From NCBI RefSeq assembly GCF_023156195.1, contig NZ_JAKUKA010000001.1, forward strand, positions 310,001 to 374,000: a stretch of 64,000 nt of DNA. Reading direction: 5' to 3'. Of this stretch, positions 54,546 to 63,506 are shown piece after piece. Within the stretch, counting starts at the first letter, position 1; every line of letters begins with the position of its first letter. The notes below the pieces were generated by a model. It was given only the letters and a program-made list of their open reading frames with translations. It ran no database searches and was not told the origin of the DNA. Both the position numbers and the translations under genes were made by a program. The DNA comes from Chitinophaga sedimenti (GTDB lineage Bacteria; Bacteroidota; Bacteroidia; Chitinophagales; Chitinophagaceae).

Positions 54546-54726
54546 TGAAAAATTTACAATAAGAGTTATAATAAATTAGAGAACTTGTTAATTTAAATAC
54601 GGTTCTTTTTCAGTTGTTAAAATTTAATTAAAGCACTGAAAATACTTAATAAAAGGCTATAATTTTACGTTTTGAATGAGTATTTTGTTATTAGCTGCTT
54701 AATGAGATCAGATAGAAGAGAAGTTA

Positions 54727-54758
54727 TTTGGAAACGTACAGGATTAGCACGATCTTTG
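54727..54758 (+). promoter_or_regulatory. Probable rpoD promoter
   Basis: TTTG (54727-54730) and GATCTTTG (54751-54758; one mismatch to TAnnTTTG) are 20 bases apart. The leader to ATG 54858 is about 95 bases and AT-rich. The remainder of the 312-base gap from 54546 holds no gene or clear structure. Confidence 0.5.
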
Positions 54759-54857
54759 CGGGCTTTTAACAGCAAATTGTAAGGTATAACATTTAAATTA
54801 GGTCAACAAAATTTTCTTTTGAGTGTTATATATTTTTCTAAACCAATACTATAAAAT

Positions 54858-55714
54858 ATGAGGCAACTTAAAATTGCCACCCAGATCACCAATCGTGATT
54901 CGCAGGCGGTAGAGAAGTACCTGCAGGAAATCTCGAAGATCCCTTTGTTAACTCCGGAGGAAGAGACTGTGTTGGCTCAAAGAATTAAAATGGGCGATCA
55001 AAAGGCTCTTGAAAGATTAACCACAGGCAACTTACGTTTCGTTGTATCCGTTGCTAAACAATATCAGCACCGGGGGCTCAGCCTGAGCGACCTGATCAAC
55101 GAGGGGAACCTCGGCTTGATTAAAGCGGCCCAACGTTTCGATGAAACCAAAGGTTTTAAATTCATCTCTTATGCAGTATGGTGGATTCGCCAGTCCATTC
55201 TGCAGGCGTTGGCCGAACAGGGTCGTCTTGTTCGTCTGCCGCAAAACAAAATTGGCACTTATAATAAGGCAAACAAGGCTTATATGGCTTTCGAGCAGGA
55301 AAACGAGCGCGAACCTTCTACCGAGGAACTCGCAGAAATCCTGGAAATGTCAGAGTCGGAAATTAACAACATCTTCCAAAGCAATACCCGCCACATGTCG
55401 CTGGACGCTCCGGTACATGAAGCTGAAGACGTGGCAATGGGCGACCTCCGGAAGGCGGCGATATCACCGACGACGATGTGATGCGCGATTCTCTTCGTGA
55501 AGAGATCCGCAGGGTGCTGAAATCACTCAGCCCCCGCGAAGCCGAGATTGTGAACGCGTATTTTGGTCTGGATGGAGAAAACGGCGCTACTATCGAACAG
55601 ATAGGGCAGAAATATGATCTGACAAAAGAAAGGATTCGTCAAATTAAGGAAAGAGCGATCAAACGCCTCCAAAAAGCACGCTATAGCGGTGCACTGAAGT
55701 CCTATCTGGGTTAA
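54858..55714 (+). CDS. rpoD: Primary sigma factor RpoD/SigA, Bacteroidota type (frameshifted in assembly)
   Basis: This is the housekeeping sigma factor. It is short (285 residues) and lacks region 1.1, as in Bacteroidota. Region 1.2 starts near [19 protein letters not shown]; region 2 has [38 protein letters not shown] and [11 protein letters not shown]; region 3 has [14 protein letters not shown]; region 4 has [20 protein letters not shown] and [13 protein letters not shown]. The frame breaks at CCGG 55448-55451; reading CCTGG gives [16 protein letters not shown]. This factor is expected to recognise TTTG/TAnnTTTG promoters such as those marked here. Confidence 0.96.
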
Positions 55715-55748
55715 ACAGGTGATATCTAAAATATTTTAATGGTTTAAG

Positions 55749-55781
55749 CGCCGGCCTGTTTTTACATGGCCGGCGTTTTTT
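55749..55781 (+). terminator. Intrinsic terminator after rpoD
   Basis: An 8-bp stem, CGCCGGCC with GGCCGGCG, has an 11-base loop and six T. Confidence 0.88.
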
Positions 55782-55816
55782 AATGGCCAATATTCCCATT
55801 TCTTGCCAAGACCCGT

Positions 55817-55824
55817 TATTTTTG
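55817..55824 (+). promoter_or_regulatory. -7 promoter element for the DUF4249 gene
   Basis: TATTTTTG matches TAnnTTTG exactly and ends 11 bases before ATG 55836. It rules out the in-frame ATG at 55803. Confidence 0.55.
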
Positions 55825-55835
55825 CAAACTGTGTT

Positions 55836-56714
55836 ATGCGAATCCTTAGCTTCCTTTTCCTATCCATCTTTTTTTTCACTGCCTGCGAACGCACGGTGGA
55901 AATAGACCTGTTGGACCGGGAGAGCAAGCTGGTGGTGGAAGGCACCATCGAAAACGGGCAGTATCCCCGGGTTATTCTCAGCAGAAGCCTCGACTACTAC
56001 TCCAAAATAACGCCGGCCATACTGGAAAGCTCTTATATTCATGGGGCTAAAGTCACGGTATCCAATGGTACCCGTACCCATCAGCTGAAGGAATATTCCA
56101 CGCGCGTCAGCGATTCGCTGCGGATTTACTACTACGCTGCCGACCCGGCGAGTTCCGCAACTGTGTTCCGCGGTGCGCTCAACGGCACGTACACACTGCG
56201 CATCGAAGCGGATGGTAAGGTGTTTAATGCCACCACCACCATTCCCGCCAACGACCTGAAGCTGGACGATATGTGGTGGGAACCCACGCCAGGCACCGAT
56301 ACCAATAAGGTGCGCGTAATGGTGCGGGCGACAGATCCGCCGGAGCGTGGTAACTACGTGCGGTACTTCACGGCGCGTAACCGCCAGGGATATTTGCCGG
56401 GTTTAAATTCGGTAACCGACGACCAGGTGGTGAACGGCACCAGCTTTAACATTCCGGTGGATGCGGGGTTCGACAGGAGCCAGAAACTGGACCTGGACGA
56501 CTACGGGTTTTTCCGCCGCGGCGATACGGTATCGCTGAAGTTCTGTAACATTGACCGGGGCACGTATGATTTCTGGCGCACGCTGGATTTTGCGTTCAGC
56601 GCGGCGGGTAATCCGTTTACGTCGCCGGTAAAGGTGTTGGGCAATGTGGAAGGGGCGCTCGGTTACTGGGGCGGTTATGGCGTACAGTACAAAACCATTA
56701 TAATACCAAAATAA
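55836..56714 (+). CDS. DUF4249 domain lipoprotein
   Basis: The 292-residue protein has an SPII signal (MRILSFLFLSIFFFTAC) with lipobox Cys at 17, followed by ERTVEIDLLDRESKLVVEG, the usual DUF4249 start. Such proteins are often encoded beside TonB-dependent outer-membrane receptors in Bacteroidota, but none is adjacent here. The body is beta-rich with TYTLRIEADGKVFNATTTI. The frame is intact. The role is unknown, probably on the cell surface. Confidence 0.87.
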   Translation: MRILSFLFLSIFFFTACERTVEIDLLDRESKLVVEGTIENGQYPRVILSRSLDYYSKITPAILESSYIHGAKVTVSNGTRTHQLKEYSTRVSDSLRIYYYAADPASSATVFRGALNGTYTLRIEADGKVFNATTTIPANDLKLDDMWWEPTPGTDTNKVRVMVRATDPPERGNYVRYFTARNRQGYLPGLNSVTDDQVVNGTSFNIPVDAGFDRSQKLDLDDYGFFRRGDTVSLKFCNIDRGTYDFWRTLDFAFSAAGNPFTSPVKVLGNVEGALGYWGGYGVQYKTIIIPK

Positions 56715-56750
56715 ACCAACCAATCATTACTAAATTATTCAAACGACAGC

Positions 56751-57701
56751 ATGGAAACAAACACGCAAAGTGAGCATGTACATCTCCTGATCATAGGTTC
56801 CGGTCCTGCCGGTTACACCGCGGCGATCTACGCTGCGCGCGCAAACCTCAAACCGGTTCTCTACCAGGGCATTCAGCCAGGGGGCCAGCTTACCATTACA
56901 ACAGAAGTAGAAAACTATCCCGGTTATCCCGAAGGTATCCGGGGACCGGAAATGATGGTCGATTTCGAAAAACAGGCGACCCGTATGGGCGCTGATATCC
57001 GTTTCGGCATGGCTACGAAAGTAGACACGTCTAAACGTCCGTTTACCGTTATTGTCGATGAAGAAAAAACAATTACCGCCGATGCGCTGATCATCGCGAC
57101 CGGTGCTTCCGCCAAATGGCTGAACCTGCCGAGCGAGCAACGCCTGAATGGTAGCGGTGTATCTGCCTGCGCGGTGTGCGACGGCTTTTTCTTCCGCGGT
57201 AAAGAGGTAGCGATCGTAGGCGCCGGCGATACGGCAGCTGAAGAAGCGCTGTACCTCTCCAAACTGTGCTCCAACGTACACATGATCGTGCGTAAACACG
57301 AAATGCGCGCGTCTAAGGTAATGCAGGACAGGGTCCTGAAAACCACCAATATCATGGTGTACTGGAACAGCGAAACAGACGAAGTACTCGGTGAAAACAA
57401 GGTAGAAGCGGTTCGTATCGTCAACAACCAGACGAACGTGAAAACCGAGATCCCGGTAAGCGCGTTTTTCGTGGCGATCGGTCACCAGCCTAACTCAGGC
57501 ATTTTTGCCGGTCAGCTGGACATGGACGAACAGGGTTACATCAAAACCACCCCTGGTACTTCCAAAACCAATGTAGAAGGCGTATTTGCCTGTGGCGACG
57601 TACAGGATAAAATCTATCGCCAGGCGGTAACGGCTGCGGGTAGTGGCTGTATGGCCGCACTGGACGCAGAACGTTTCCTTTCCGCACAGGAACATTCATA
57701 A
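56751..57701 (+). CDS. trxB: Thioredoxin-disulfide reductase
   Basis: TrxB reduces thioredoxin with NADPH. The 316-residue frame is intact. The FAD motif is IIGSGPAGYTAAIYAAR (about residue 15), the redox-active disulfide is in VSACAVCDGFFFRGK (about 140), the NADPH motif is IVGAGDTAAEEALYL, and the C-terminal FAD motif is FACGDVQDKIYRQAVTAAG. It lies 36 bases after the DUF4249 gene and 62 before folB. Confidence 0.97.
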   Translation: METNTQSEHVHLLIIGSGPAGYTAAIYAARANLKPVLYQGIQPGGQLTITTEVENYPGYPEGIRGPEMMVDFEKQATRMGADIRFGMATKVDTSKRPFTVIVDEEKTITADALIIATGASAKWLNLPSEQRLNGSGVSACAVCDGFFFRGKEVAIVGAGDTAAEEALYLSKLCSNVHMIVRKHEMRASKVMQDRVLKTTNIMVYWNSETDEVLGENKVEAVRIVNNQTNVKTEIPVSAFFVAIGHQPNSGIFAGQLDMDEQGYIKTTPGTSKTNVEGVFACGDVQDKIYRQAVTAAGSGCMAALDAERFLSAQEHS

Positions 57702-57763
57702 ATTTTTACAGCGGGGAGAAGGCTTTGGTCTTTTCCCCCTCCCTTTGAAAAACTGCCTGCACT

Positions 57764-58114
57764 ATGCTTACGGTTGCACTGGAACAACTTCGTTTTTTCG
57801 CCTTCCACGGCCTGTATCCCGAAGAAGCCGTGCTGGGCAACGACTTTTTCCTCGACATTTACGTTAGTTTTCCCGAACCCGCGGAAGTAGAAGCCCTCGC
57901 CGAAACCGTGAATTACGCGGCCCTTTACGATATTGCCCGTGAAGCGATGGTAGTGCCGCAACCCTTGCTGGAACAGGTAGTATACGATATTTCCGCACTC
58001 ATTCACCAGCGTTTCCCCAACATTACCTACACCAAAGTAGCGCTAAAGAAGATGAACCCGCCCATGTCCGGCGAAATCCGGAATTCATTGGTGATACTGG
58101 AGAAGAATTATTGA
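57764..58114 (+). CDS. folB: Dihydroneopterin aldolase
   Basis: FolB splits dihydroneopterin to 6-hydroxymethyl-dihydropterin in folate synthesis. The 116-residue protein shows FFAFHGLYPEEAVLGNDFFLD at its start, with the conserved Gly-Tyr/His active-site region, then ETVNYAALYDIAREAM with the conserved Tyr, and a C-terminal VALKKMNPPMSGEI with the catalytic Lys. The frame is intact, and no other folate genes are nearby. Confidence 0.94.
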   Translation: MLTVALEQLRFFAFHGLYPEEAVLGNDFFLDIYVSFPEPAEVEALAETVNYAALYDIAREAMVVPQPLLEQVVYDISALIHQRFPNITYTKVALKKMNPPMSGEIRNSLVILEKNY

Positions 58115-58153
58115 TACACTTCGTATATTTATTACCGTTAAAGTACCCGTCCT

Positions 58154-58909
58154 ATGTTCAAAAAGATATTTGGTTTACTGATTCCCGTTTTTGCTGCCCT
58201 TACCCTGCAGGCGCAAACAGTAGAGGAATTGCAGGCAGAAGCGCAAACGCTTGAGAAGCAGATGAATGAAGTGGCTGCGCTGCAGAAGTACAAAGATATT
58301 CTCAAGATCCAACCCACCAATGTAGATGCGCTGGTGCAGGCCAGTACCTTGTCTGTCCGCGAAGGATACCGGCAAAAGGACAAGGCGGCGAAGCAAACTT
58401 TTTACACAGCAGCTAAAACTTACATAGACCAGGCACTGGCCGCGGCGCCCGAAAGTCCCGAGGTAAACTTTACCATGGCCGTAGTGCTGGGCCGTATGGG
58501 CATGATCGCTCCCGCCAAGGAAAAGGTGGCTGCTGCCAAAGAGGTGAAGAAGTACATTGACCTGGCGCTGAAGTTTAAGCCCGAATATGGCGAAGCATTT
58601 CACCTGCTGGGCAAGTGGAACTACGAACTGGCGAACATGAGCAGCCTGGAACGCACAGCCGCCAAGGTACTGTTCGGCGGAGCGCCTCCGGGCACTATGC
58701 AGGACGCCATTGCGAACTACGAGAAATGCCGCAAAATAAAGCCGGGTTACATTATCAATTACTATGATCTTGCGGTGGCGTACCACCAGGACAATAAAGA
58801 TACGGAGGCGATGGAAGTGCTGAGGAAACTGAACGGCATACGGCCGGTTACGTACGATGACACGTTGACGAAGGCGGAAGGCAAGAAGATGTTAGAGGGG
58901 ATGCAGTAG
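58154..58909 (+). CDS. Exported TPR-like protein related to RMDN family
   Basis: The 251-residue protein has a signal peptide (MFKKIFGLLIPVFAALTLQAQ) and helical repeats. The stretch GEAFHLLGKWNYELANMSSLERTAAKVLFGGAPPGT resembles the conserved core of eukaryotic regulator-of-microtubule-dynamics (RMDN) proteins and their bacterial relatives (read here in two parts: HLLGKWNYELANMSSLERT and AAKVLFGGAPPGT). TPR-like helices precede (ALQKYKDILKIQPTNVDAL) and follow it. Its function in bacteria is unknown; it is probably a periplasmic scaffold. The frame is intact. Confidence 0.8.
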   Translation: MFKKIFGLLIPVFAALTLQAQTVEELQAEAQTLEKQMNEVAALQKYKDILKIQPTNVDALVQASTLSVREGYRQKDKAAKQTFYTAAKTYIDQALAAAPESPEVNFTMAVVLGRMGMIAPAKEKVAAAKEVKKYIDLALKFKPEYGEAFHLLGKWNYELANMSSLERTAAKVLFGGAPPGTMQDAIANYEKCRKIKPGYIINYYDLAVAYHQDNKDTEAMEVLRKLNGIRPVTYDDTLTKAEGKKMLEGMQ

Positions 58910-59020
58910 GAATGATGCGGTGATGGCTTCGCTGACGCCCGCCTTAACGGACGGCATTTTCCATGTCGAATAGCGGTTTGCCGCTGAAGGGAGTGACACA
59001 ACTGCGGCTGAAAAGAGATA

Positions 59021-60349
59021 CTATAGCTGGCGCCCTTTCCATTTTCCACTCTTCAGGTACCAGAAGGCTAATACCAGTACGGTAAGCCAATAAATAAACT
59101 CAGAGCCCCATGCCCAGTGCAGGGGCTTTTGCCATTTTTCGATGACCACTTCACAGTAAATGAGGTAAAACACTACCGCCACGAACTCGATGAGCAGATT
59201 CACGCGGGTATTGCCGGTGCCGGTAACCCCCGAGAATACTACCGAGGCCACGGCGGTGGTAAGAATACTGAGGGTGAGCATGCGCACAGACGGCACGGCC
59301 TCCTGTATCAGTACCGCATCCGCAGTGTAGATGGCCAGCATGCCCTGGGGAAACAGGTTGATAAGCAGGCACACACCACTTACGCACAATACACTGAAGG
59401 CCACGATCTTCCGGATAATACCGAATACTTCGTCCTGCCGGCCCTGGCCGATAAGGTTGCTTACCATCGTGTTGGCGGTAGCACCAAAGGCCCAGATAAA
59501 TACGGATAACACCCAAAAATGCTGCGCATCATGTTGGAAATGGCCAGTGGCCTTTGTCCCAGGTGTTCGATAAAGATGAAAAATACCAGCCAGCTGCCCA
59601 CTCCGAAAAGGTACTGCACGATCAGTGGCGCCGATACTGACAGGATGCTGCGGATGATTTTCCAGTCGGGCTTCAGGTATTGAAACAGCCTGAATTTGTG
59701 GGTGTATTTACCGATAAACAGGATGAGGAACGCACACAGCGCCCCCGTACACTCTGCAATGATCGATGCGTAGGCCGCGCCGTTCAGTCCCATGGCCGGA
59801 AAGCCCAGCTTGCCAAAGATGAGGGCATAATCCATCCCGATATTGGTACATTCCATGAACAGCGAAGTGATGGCCAGTACACGGGTATTAGTTGTGCCGA
59901 TATAAAAAGAGTTGGCGAGGCCCATCATCATCAGGAAAGGCAGTCCCCAGATACGGATGCTGATAAAGGACAATGCCGCTTCCGGATGTGCGCATCGTGC
60001 AGGGCGCTGGCGAAAATAGCGGGTGCGAGTACGCTCGTCAGTGCGATAGCAAAAGCGGAGAACAGCATGCCCAGCCAGATGCCGTTGGAAAACAGCCGGC
60101 CGATGCCGCTATGGTTCATTTCGCCAGCCCTCCGGCAATCAGCACCTGCATGCCGTTGTTGAGTCCGTGCGATATCATGTACATGACCAGGTAATAGATG
60201 CCCGCAATGGCGTTGGCGGCCAGTTCGAACTGTCCTAACCGTCCGAGGAACGCGATGTTGGTCATGTGATTGATCTGCGGAATGATCAATGCCAGCCATA
60301 TGGGCGCCGCTATCTTAAATACCTGCCTGTTCGATGTATCTACTCGCAT
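59021..60349 (-). CDS. MATE-family efflux transporter (three frameshifts in assembly)
   Basis: MATE proteins export drugs or metabolites using Na or H gradients. Corrected at about 60119 (A run), 59982-59985 (CCGG) and 59512-59514 (CCC), the gene gives 443 residues with about 12 membrane helices. Landmarks are IAAPIWLALIIPQINHMTN at the start, FMECTNIGMDYALIFGKLG and GATANTMVSNLIGQG in the middle. The transported compound is unknown. It is alone on the minus strand with its own promoter element 14 bases upstream. The 110 bases downstream of its stop show no gene. Confidence 0.9.
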
Positions 60350-60363
60350 AAAATTGGATGGCG

Positions 60364-60371
60364 CAAAGATA
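60364..60371 (-). promoter_or_regulatory. -7 promoter element for the MATE gene
   Basis: The minus strand reads TATCTTTG, an exact TAnnTTTG match ending 14 bases before the ATG. Confidence 0.55.
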
Positions 60372-60439
60372 CTTAAACCTTTAACAGCCCCTCATTTCGG
60401 GCAATTTTCAACAATTTTGCCTATTATTGTGCCTAACAA

Positions 60440-61324
60440 ATGACAGATATGCCCGTGGCTTACACGATACAACCCACTTTTGCGATTGATGACACCAGCC
60501 TGCTGGAAACAGACCTTACGACCTGTCACCTCCCGGTGCTGGTGGGCAAGGGTACCTTCAGCTACGCCGTGTACAACACCGCAATGCGGAAGTTCCCGGC
60601 TTTGAAGTCATACAGCTTTCAGCCTGGCGCCGGTGCGGTGGCCGAACTGGAAATGATTGAACAGGTGTTTGATGCAGACAAGCTGCTCTTCACCGCTTTT
60701 AAGGAAATACTGCTTGCGTTTGATACGTCGGACAATACACTGGTGCCGGAAGTATTCTACGGCGCCCAGATTAAAAAAGATTTCTTACACGTAGCCCACC
60801 AGGAAAAGCTGCAGGAAGCCGTACTTACGGACTCCCTGCCCGAACTGGCCATGGTAAATGTGTATGCCACAGATAAAGACGTTCTTGGCTTTTTACGCAA
60901 AGAATTTTCTACCGATAAAGTAGTGCATGCGCACACTGCGCTGCTAAAGGCATACAACCAGGACCCGGATATCCAGAGCCCGGACGGTACGGTCTTTATA
61001 GAAGTACAGCAATATAAATTCACGCTCACGCTGTATTTGGCCGGTAACGTGTTATTGCAGCAGCAGTTCGCCTATAAAAGCGGGCTGGATGTAGTGTATT
61101 ATACCGTGAACGCCCTTCGTCAGCTGCAGCTCAGCGAGCAGGAGGTACGGGTGAAGCTCGGCGGCGCGCTGGAAGAACACTCACAGGTGTTCCGGGAGTT
61201 GTACAAATTTATTCCGAAACTTACCTGGGTACAGCGGCCAGACAGCTTTTCATACTTAACAAAGATGCTGGAGGTGGCTCCGCATCATTTCCATAACCTG
61301 TATGCACTTGCATTATGCGTATAA
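60440..61324 (+). CDS. DUF3822 family protein
   Basis: DUF3822 proteins have an actin-like ATPase-type fold by family prediction and occur beside rsmD and coaD in Bacteroidota. The 294-residue frame is intact, with no signal peptide. Seen motifs are FAIDDTSLLETDLTTCHLPV, QQYKFTLTLYLAGNVLLQQ and FHNLYALALCV at the end. It overlaps rsmD by 10 bases, so coupled translation is likely. The function is unknown. The start could also be the Met at position 4. Confidence 0.88.
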   Translation: MTDMPVAYTIQPTFAIDDTSLLETDLTTCHLPVLVGKGTFSYAVYNTAMRKFPALKSYSFQPGAGAVAELEMIEQVFDADKLLFTAFKEILLAFDTSDNTLVPEVFYGAQIKKDFLHVAHQEKLQEAVLTDSLPELAMVNVYATDKDVLGFLRKEFSTDKVVHAHTALLKAYNQDPDIQSPDGTVFIEVQQYKFTLTLYLAGNVLLQQQFAYKSGLDVVYYTVNALRQLQLSEQEVRVKLGGALEEHSQVFRELYKFIPKLTWVQRPDSFSYLTKMLEVAPHHFHNLYALALCV

Positions 61325-61871
61325 TTGGCGGCGATTTGGGGGAAGAAGGATTAATCCGCCTGCTAACATGCCACATACACGGCCTACCACCGACATTGCG
61401 AAAGGAGGCCTTTTCAATATTATCGAGAACAACACGGATATCGCTACGCTCAAAACGCTCGACATATTCGGCGGAACGGGCGCGATCAGTTACGAGCTGG
61501 CTTCCCGTGGAGCAACGGACCAGACCATCGTGGAGAAAGATCCGAACATGGCGAATTTTATCCAGAAAACGGCGGCATCGCTGGACATTCACCACCTGAA
61601 GCTGGTGCGGATGGACGTGTTTAAGTTTCCGGAGCATTGTACCGATAAATTCGACTTCATTTTTGCGGGTCCGCCTTACGCGCTGGACACCATCGACGAA
61701 TTACCTAAGATCGTATTTGAGCGGCAGTTGTTGAACCCGGAGGGATGGTTTGTGCTGGAACATACACCGCGCAATAACTATAAAGACTTTTCCTATTACC
61801 GTACCGAAAGAAATTATGGTACGACGATCTTCTCGGTATTCATTAACCGGGAGGAGCTCAGAAAACCTTGA
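61315..61871 (+). CDS. rsmD: 16S rRNA (guanine(966)-N2)-methyltransferase RsmD (frameshifted in assembly)
   Basis: RsmD methylates G966 of 16S rRNA. The start MRIIGGDLGGRRINPP is restored by adding one G in a G run near 61340. The conserved PTTDIAKGGLFNIIEN follows (family text RPTTDxxKE), then the SAM motif LDIFGGTGAISYELASRG. The catalytic motif, usually DPPY, reads FIFAGPPYAL with Gly in place of Asp. The corrected length is 185, normal for RsmD. It sits in the tightly packed run DUF3822-rsmD-coaD-thioesterase; coaD next to rsmD is a common arrangement. Confidence 0.9.
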
Positions 61872-61875
61872 TAAC

Positions 61876-62349
61876 ATGCAACGCATCTGCTTATTTCCCG
61901 GCACTTTTGACCCGGTTACCTTTGGCCATACCGACGTTATCGACCGGGCCATTGACCTGTTCGATGAATTAATTATCGGCATTGGCGTTAACTCCGGCAA
62001 GCAGCCGATGTATTCGGTGGAGCAGCGGAAGGCCTGGATCGAGGAGGTGTACAAGGACCAGCCCAAGGTCAAAGTGGCTTCGTACGAGGGATTGACCGTG
62101 AACTTCTGCAAGCAGATCAATGCGCAGTTTATACTGCGTGGCATCCGTTATGTGAGCGACTTCGAGTACGAGAAGGCCATAGCGGACATGAACCGTATGA
62201 TGGACGAATCGATCGAAACCATTTTCCTGACCTGTTCGCCGCGTTACAGCACCGTGGCTTCCACGCTGGTGCGCGATGTGATCAGGAACGGCGGCGACGC
62301 GAGCAAGTTTGTGCCCGCGCCGGTAATAGCCACTATCCGCAAAGCTTAA
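61876..62349 (+). CDS. coaD: Pantetheine-phosphate adenylyltransferase
   Basis: CoaD makes dephospho-CoA from 4'-phosphopantetheine and ATP. The 157-residue protein starts MQRICLFPGTFDPVTFGHTD with the nucleotidyltransferase HxGH-type motif (TFGH), and has AQFILRGIRYVSDFEYE and the ISSTxxR-like CSPRYSTVASTLVRDV. The ATG at 61876 lies 4 bases after rsmD. The frame is intact. The next enzyme, CoaE, is encoded at 39.3 kb. Confidence 0.96.
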   Translation: MQRICLFPGTFDPVTFGHTDVIDRAIDLFDELIIGIGVNSGKQPMYSVEQRKAWIEEVYKDQPKVKVASYEGLTVNFCKQINAQFILRGIRYVSDFEYEKAIADMNRMMDESIETIFLTCSPRYSTVASTLVRDVIRNGGDASKFVPAPVIATIRKA

Positions 62350-62361
62350 TTCCACCTGTAT

Positions 62362-62814
62362 ATGAAACCAATCTGGCATTCTTTGAACGTTTCGCTGGAC
62401 CAGTTGAATGAAAACGGCCGGCACACGATGGGCGCCCACCTGGGTATGGAGTTCACCGAAATTGGCCCGGACTATTTGCGGGCTATGATGCCGGTGGACC
62501 ACCGTACGGTGCAACCCTATGGATTGCTGCACGGTGGTGCGTCTGCCGCACTGGCCGAGACTGTGGGTAGTGTTGCTGCTGCATTGGTACTGAACCCGGA
62601 GAAGCAGCTGGCAGTGGGGTTGGAGATCAATGCCAACCACATCCGCGGTGTGCGGGAGGGGTATGTACATGCGATCGCGAAACCTTTACATCTGGGTGGC
62701 AGTACACATGTGTGGGAGATTAAGATCACGGATGATCACCATAAGCTGGTTTGTGTGAGCAGGTTAACGGTGGCGGTGTTGCAGAAAAAGAACCTTTCTG
62801 CGGACGAGGCGTAA
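62362..62814 (+). CDS. Hotdog-fold thioesterase (PaaI/MenI-like)
   Basis: The 150-residue protein has the typical hotdog signature HRTVQPYGLLHGGASAALAE with the catalytic Glu in SAALAETVGS, then GLEINANHIRGVREG. It probably hydrolyses an acyl-CoA or aryl-CoA; in quinone-making bacteria similar enzymes hydrolyse 1,4-dihydroxy-2-naphthoyl-CoA, but no men genes are near. The frame is intact. It lies 12 bases after coaD and closes the run. Confidence 0.9.
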   Translation: MKPIWHSLNVSLDQLNENGRHTMGAHLGMEFTEIGPDYLRAMMPVDHRTVQPYGLLHGGASAALAETVGSVAAALVLNPEKQLAVGLEINANHIRGVREGYVHAIAKPLHLGGSTHVWEIKITDDHHKLVCVSRLTVAVLQKKNLSADEA

Positions 62815-62824
62815 TAACAAAAAA

Positions 62825-62847
62825 ACGGCGCACTCATCGCGCGCCGT
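62825..62847. terminator. Bidirectional terminator
   Basis: A 7-bp perfect stem, ACGGCGC with GCGCCGT, is preceded by a run of A; it lies between convergent thioesterase and NUDIX genes. Confidence 0.65.
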
Positions 62848-62854
62848 CGCTATA

Positions 62855-63472
62855 TTATTGTTGTTCCTTCCACCTGTCGAACACATTTACAATGTTCTGG
62901 TAAGAGAACTTCAGGTATTTATCTACGTTTTCGCGTTTCACCCACTCAATATCCACGATATCTTCTTCGATCTGCGGTACGGTCAGCTCGGTACCGGTGA
63001 ACTTCATGGCGTACCAGTGGCTGTGTTTAAGTACTTTTTGCCCTTTATACGGGTAATAATGGAACGTTTCCGTGATTTTATCACCCAGCGTAATGGAGTG
63101 TAAGCCCGTTTCTTCGGCTACTTCGCGAACGGCGCACTCCTCGATGCTCTCCCCTTCGTCCAGCTTGCCTTTGGGTAAATCCCACTTACCACGCCGGAAA
63201 ATCATGAGCACATCGCCGTTGGGGTTGGTGATCAGTCCGCCGGCGGCCTCAAATACCACGTAATACTTTTTCACCTGTTTGAACAGGGCCTTCGGGTCTT
63301 CGCTACGGAGGATGGCGCCTGGCAGCGCATCTGCTTCCATCTTACCAATCACATCCGCGATGGTGGCGGCGTTAGGCTCACTAAAAGAGGGCAGGTCGCC
63401 AGGGATATTTGTGTCGGGAGATACGATGAACAAGGATCGTTCGTTTATATAGATGATGATGGGCGTTTTCAT
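62855..63472 (-). CDS. NUDIX hydrolase
   Basis: The 205-residue protein has an N-terminal domain (about 65 residues, MKTPIIIYINERSLFIV) and a C-terminal NUDIX domain. The NUDIX box GX5EX7REUXEEXGU is complete: GKLDEGESIEECAVREV followed by AEETGL, preceded by GKWDLPK. It hydrolyses a nucleoside diphosphate linked to another group; the exact substrate is unknown. The frame is intact. It is divergent from pyrE with only 34 bases between the two start codons. Confidence 0.92.
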   Translation of the reverse strand: MKTPIIIYINERSLFIVSPDTNIPGDLPSFSEPNAATIADVIGKMEADALPGAILRSEDPKALFKQVKKYYVVFEAAGGLITNPNGDVLMIFRRGKWDLPKGKLDEGESIEECAVREVAEETGLHSITLGDKITETFHYYPYKGQKVLKHSHWYAMKFTGTELTVPQIEEDIVDIEWVKRENVDKYLKFSYQNIVNVFDRWKEQQ

Positions 63473-63477
63473 GCCTG

Positions 63478-63485
63478 CAAAAGTA
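63478..63485 (-). promoter_or_regulatory. -7 promoter element for the NUDIX gene
   Basis: The minus strand reads TACTTTTG, an exact TAnnTTTG match only 5 bases from the ATG. A transcript from it would be leaderless or nearly so. Confidence 0.5.
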
Positions 63486-63493
63486 TTTTATTT

Positions 63494-63501
63494 TACATTT
63501 G
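63494..63501 (+). promoter_or_regulatory. -7 promoter element for pyrE
   Basis: TACATTTG matches TAnnTTTG exactly and ends 5 bases before the ATG at 63507, mirroring the element of the divergent NUDIX gene 8 bases away. Confidence 0.5.
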
Positions 63502-63506
63502 CGCTC

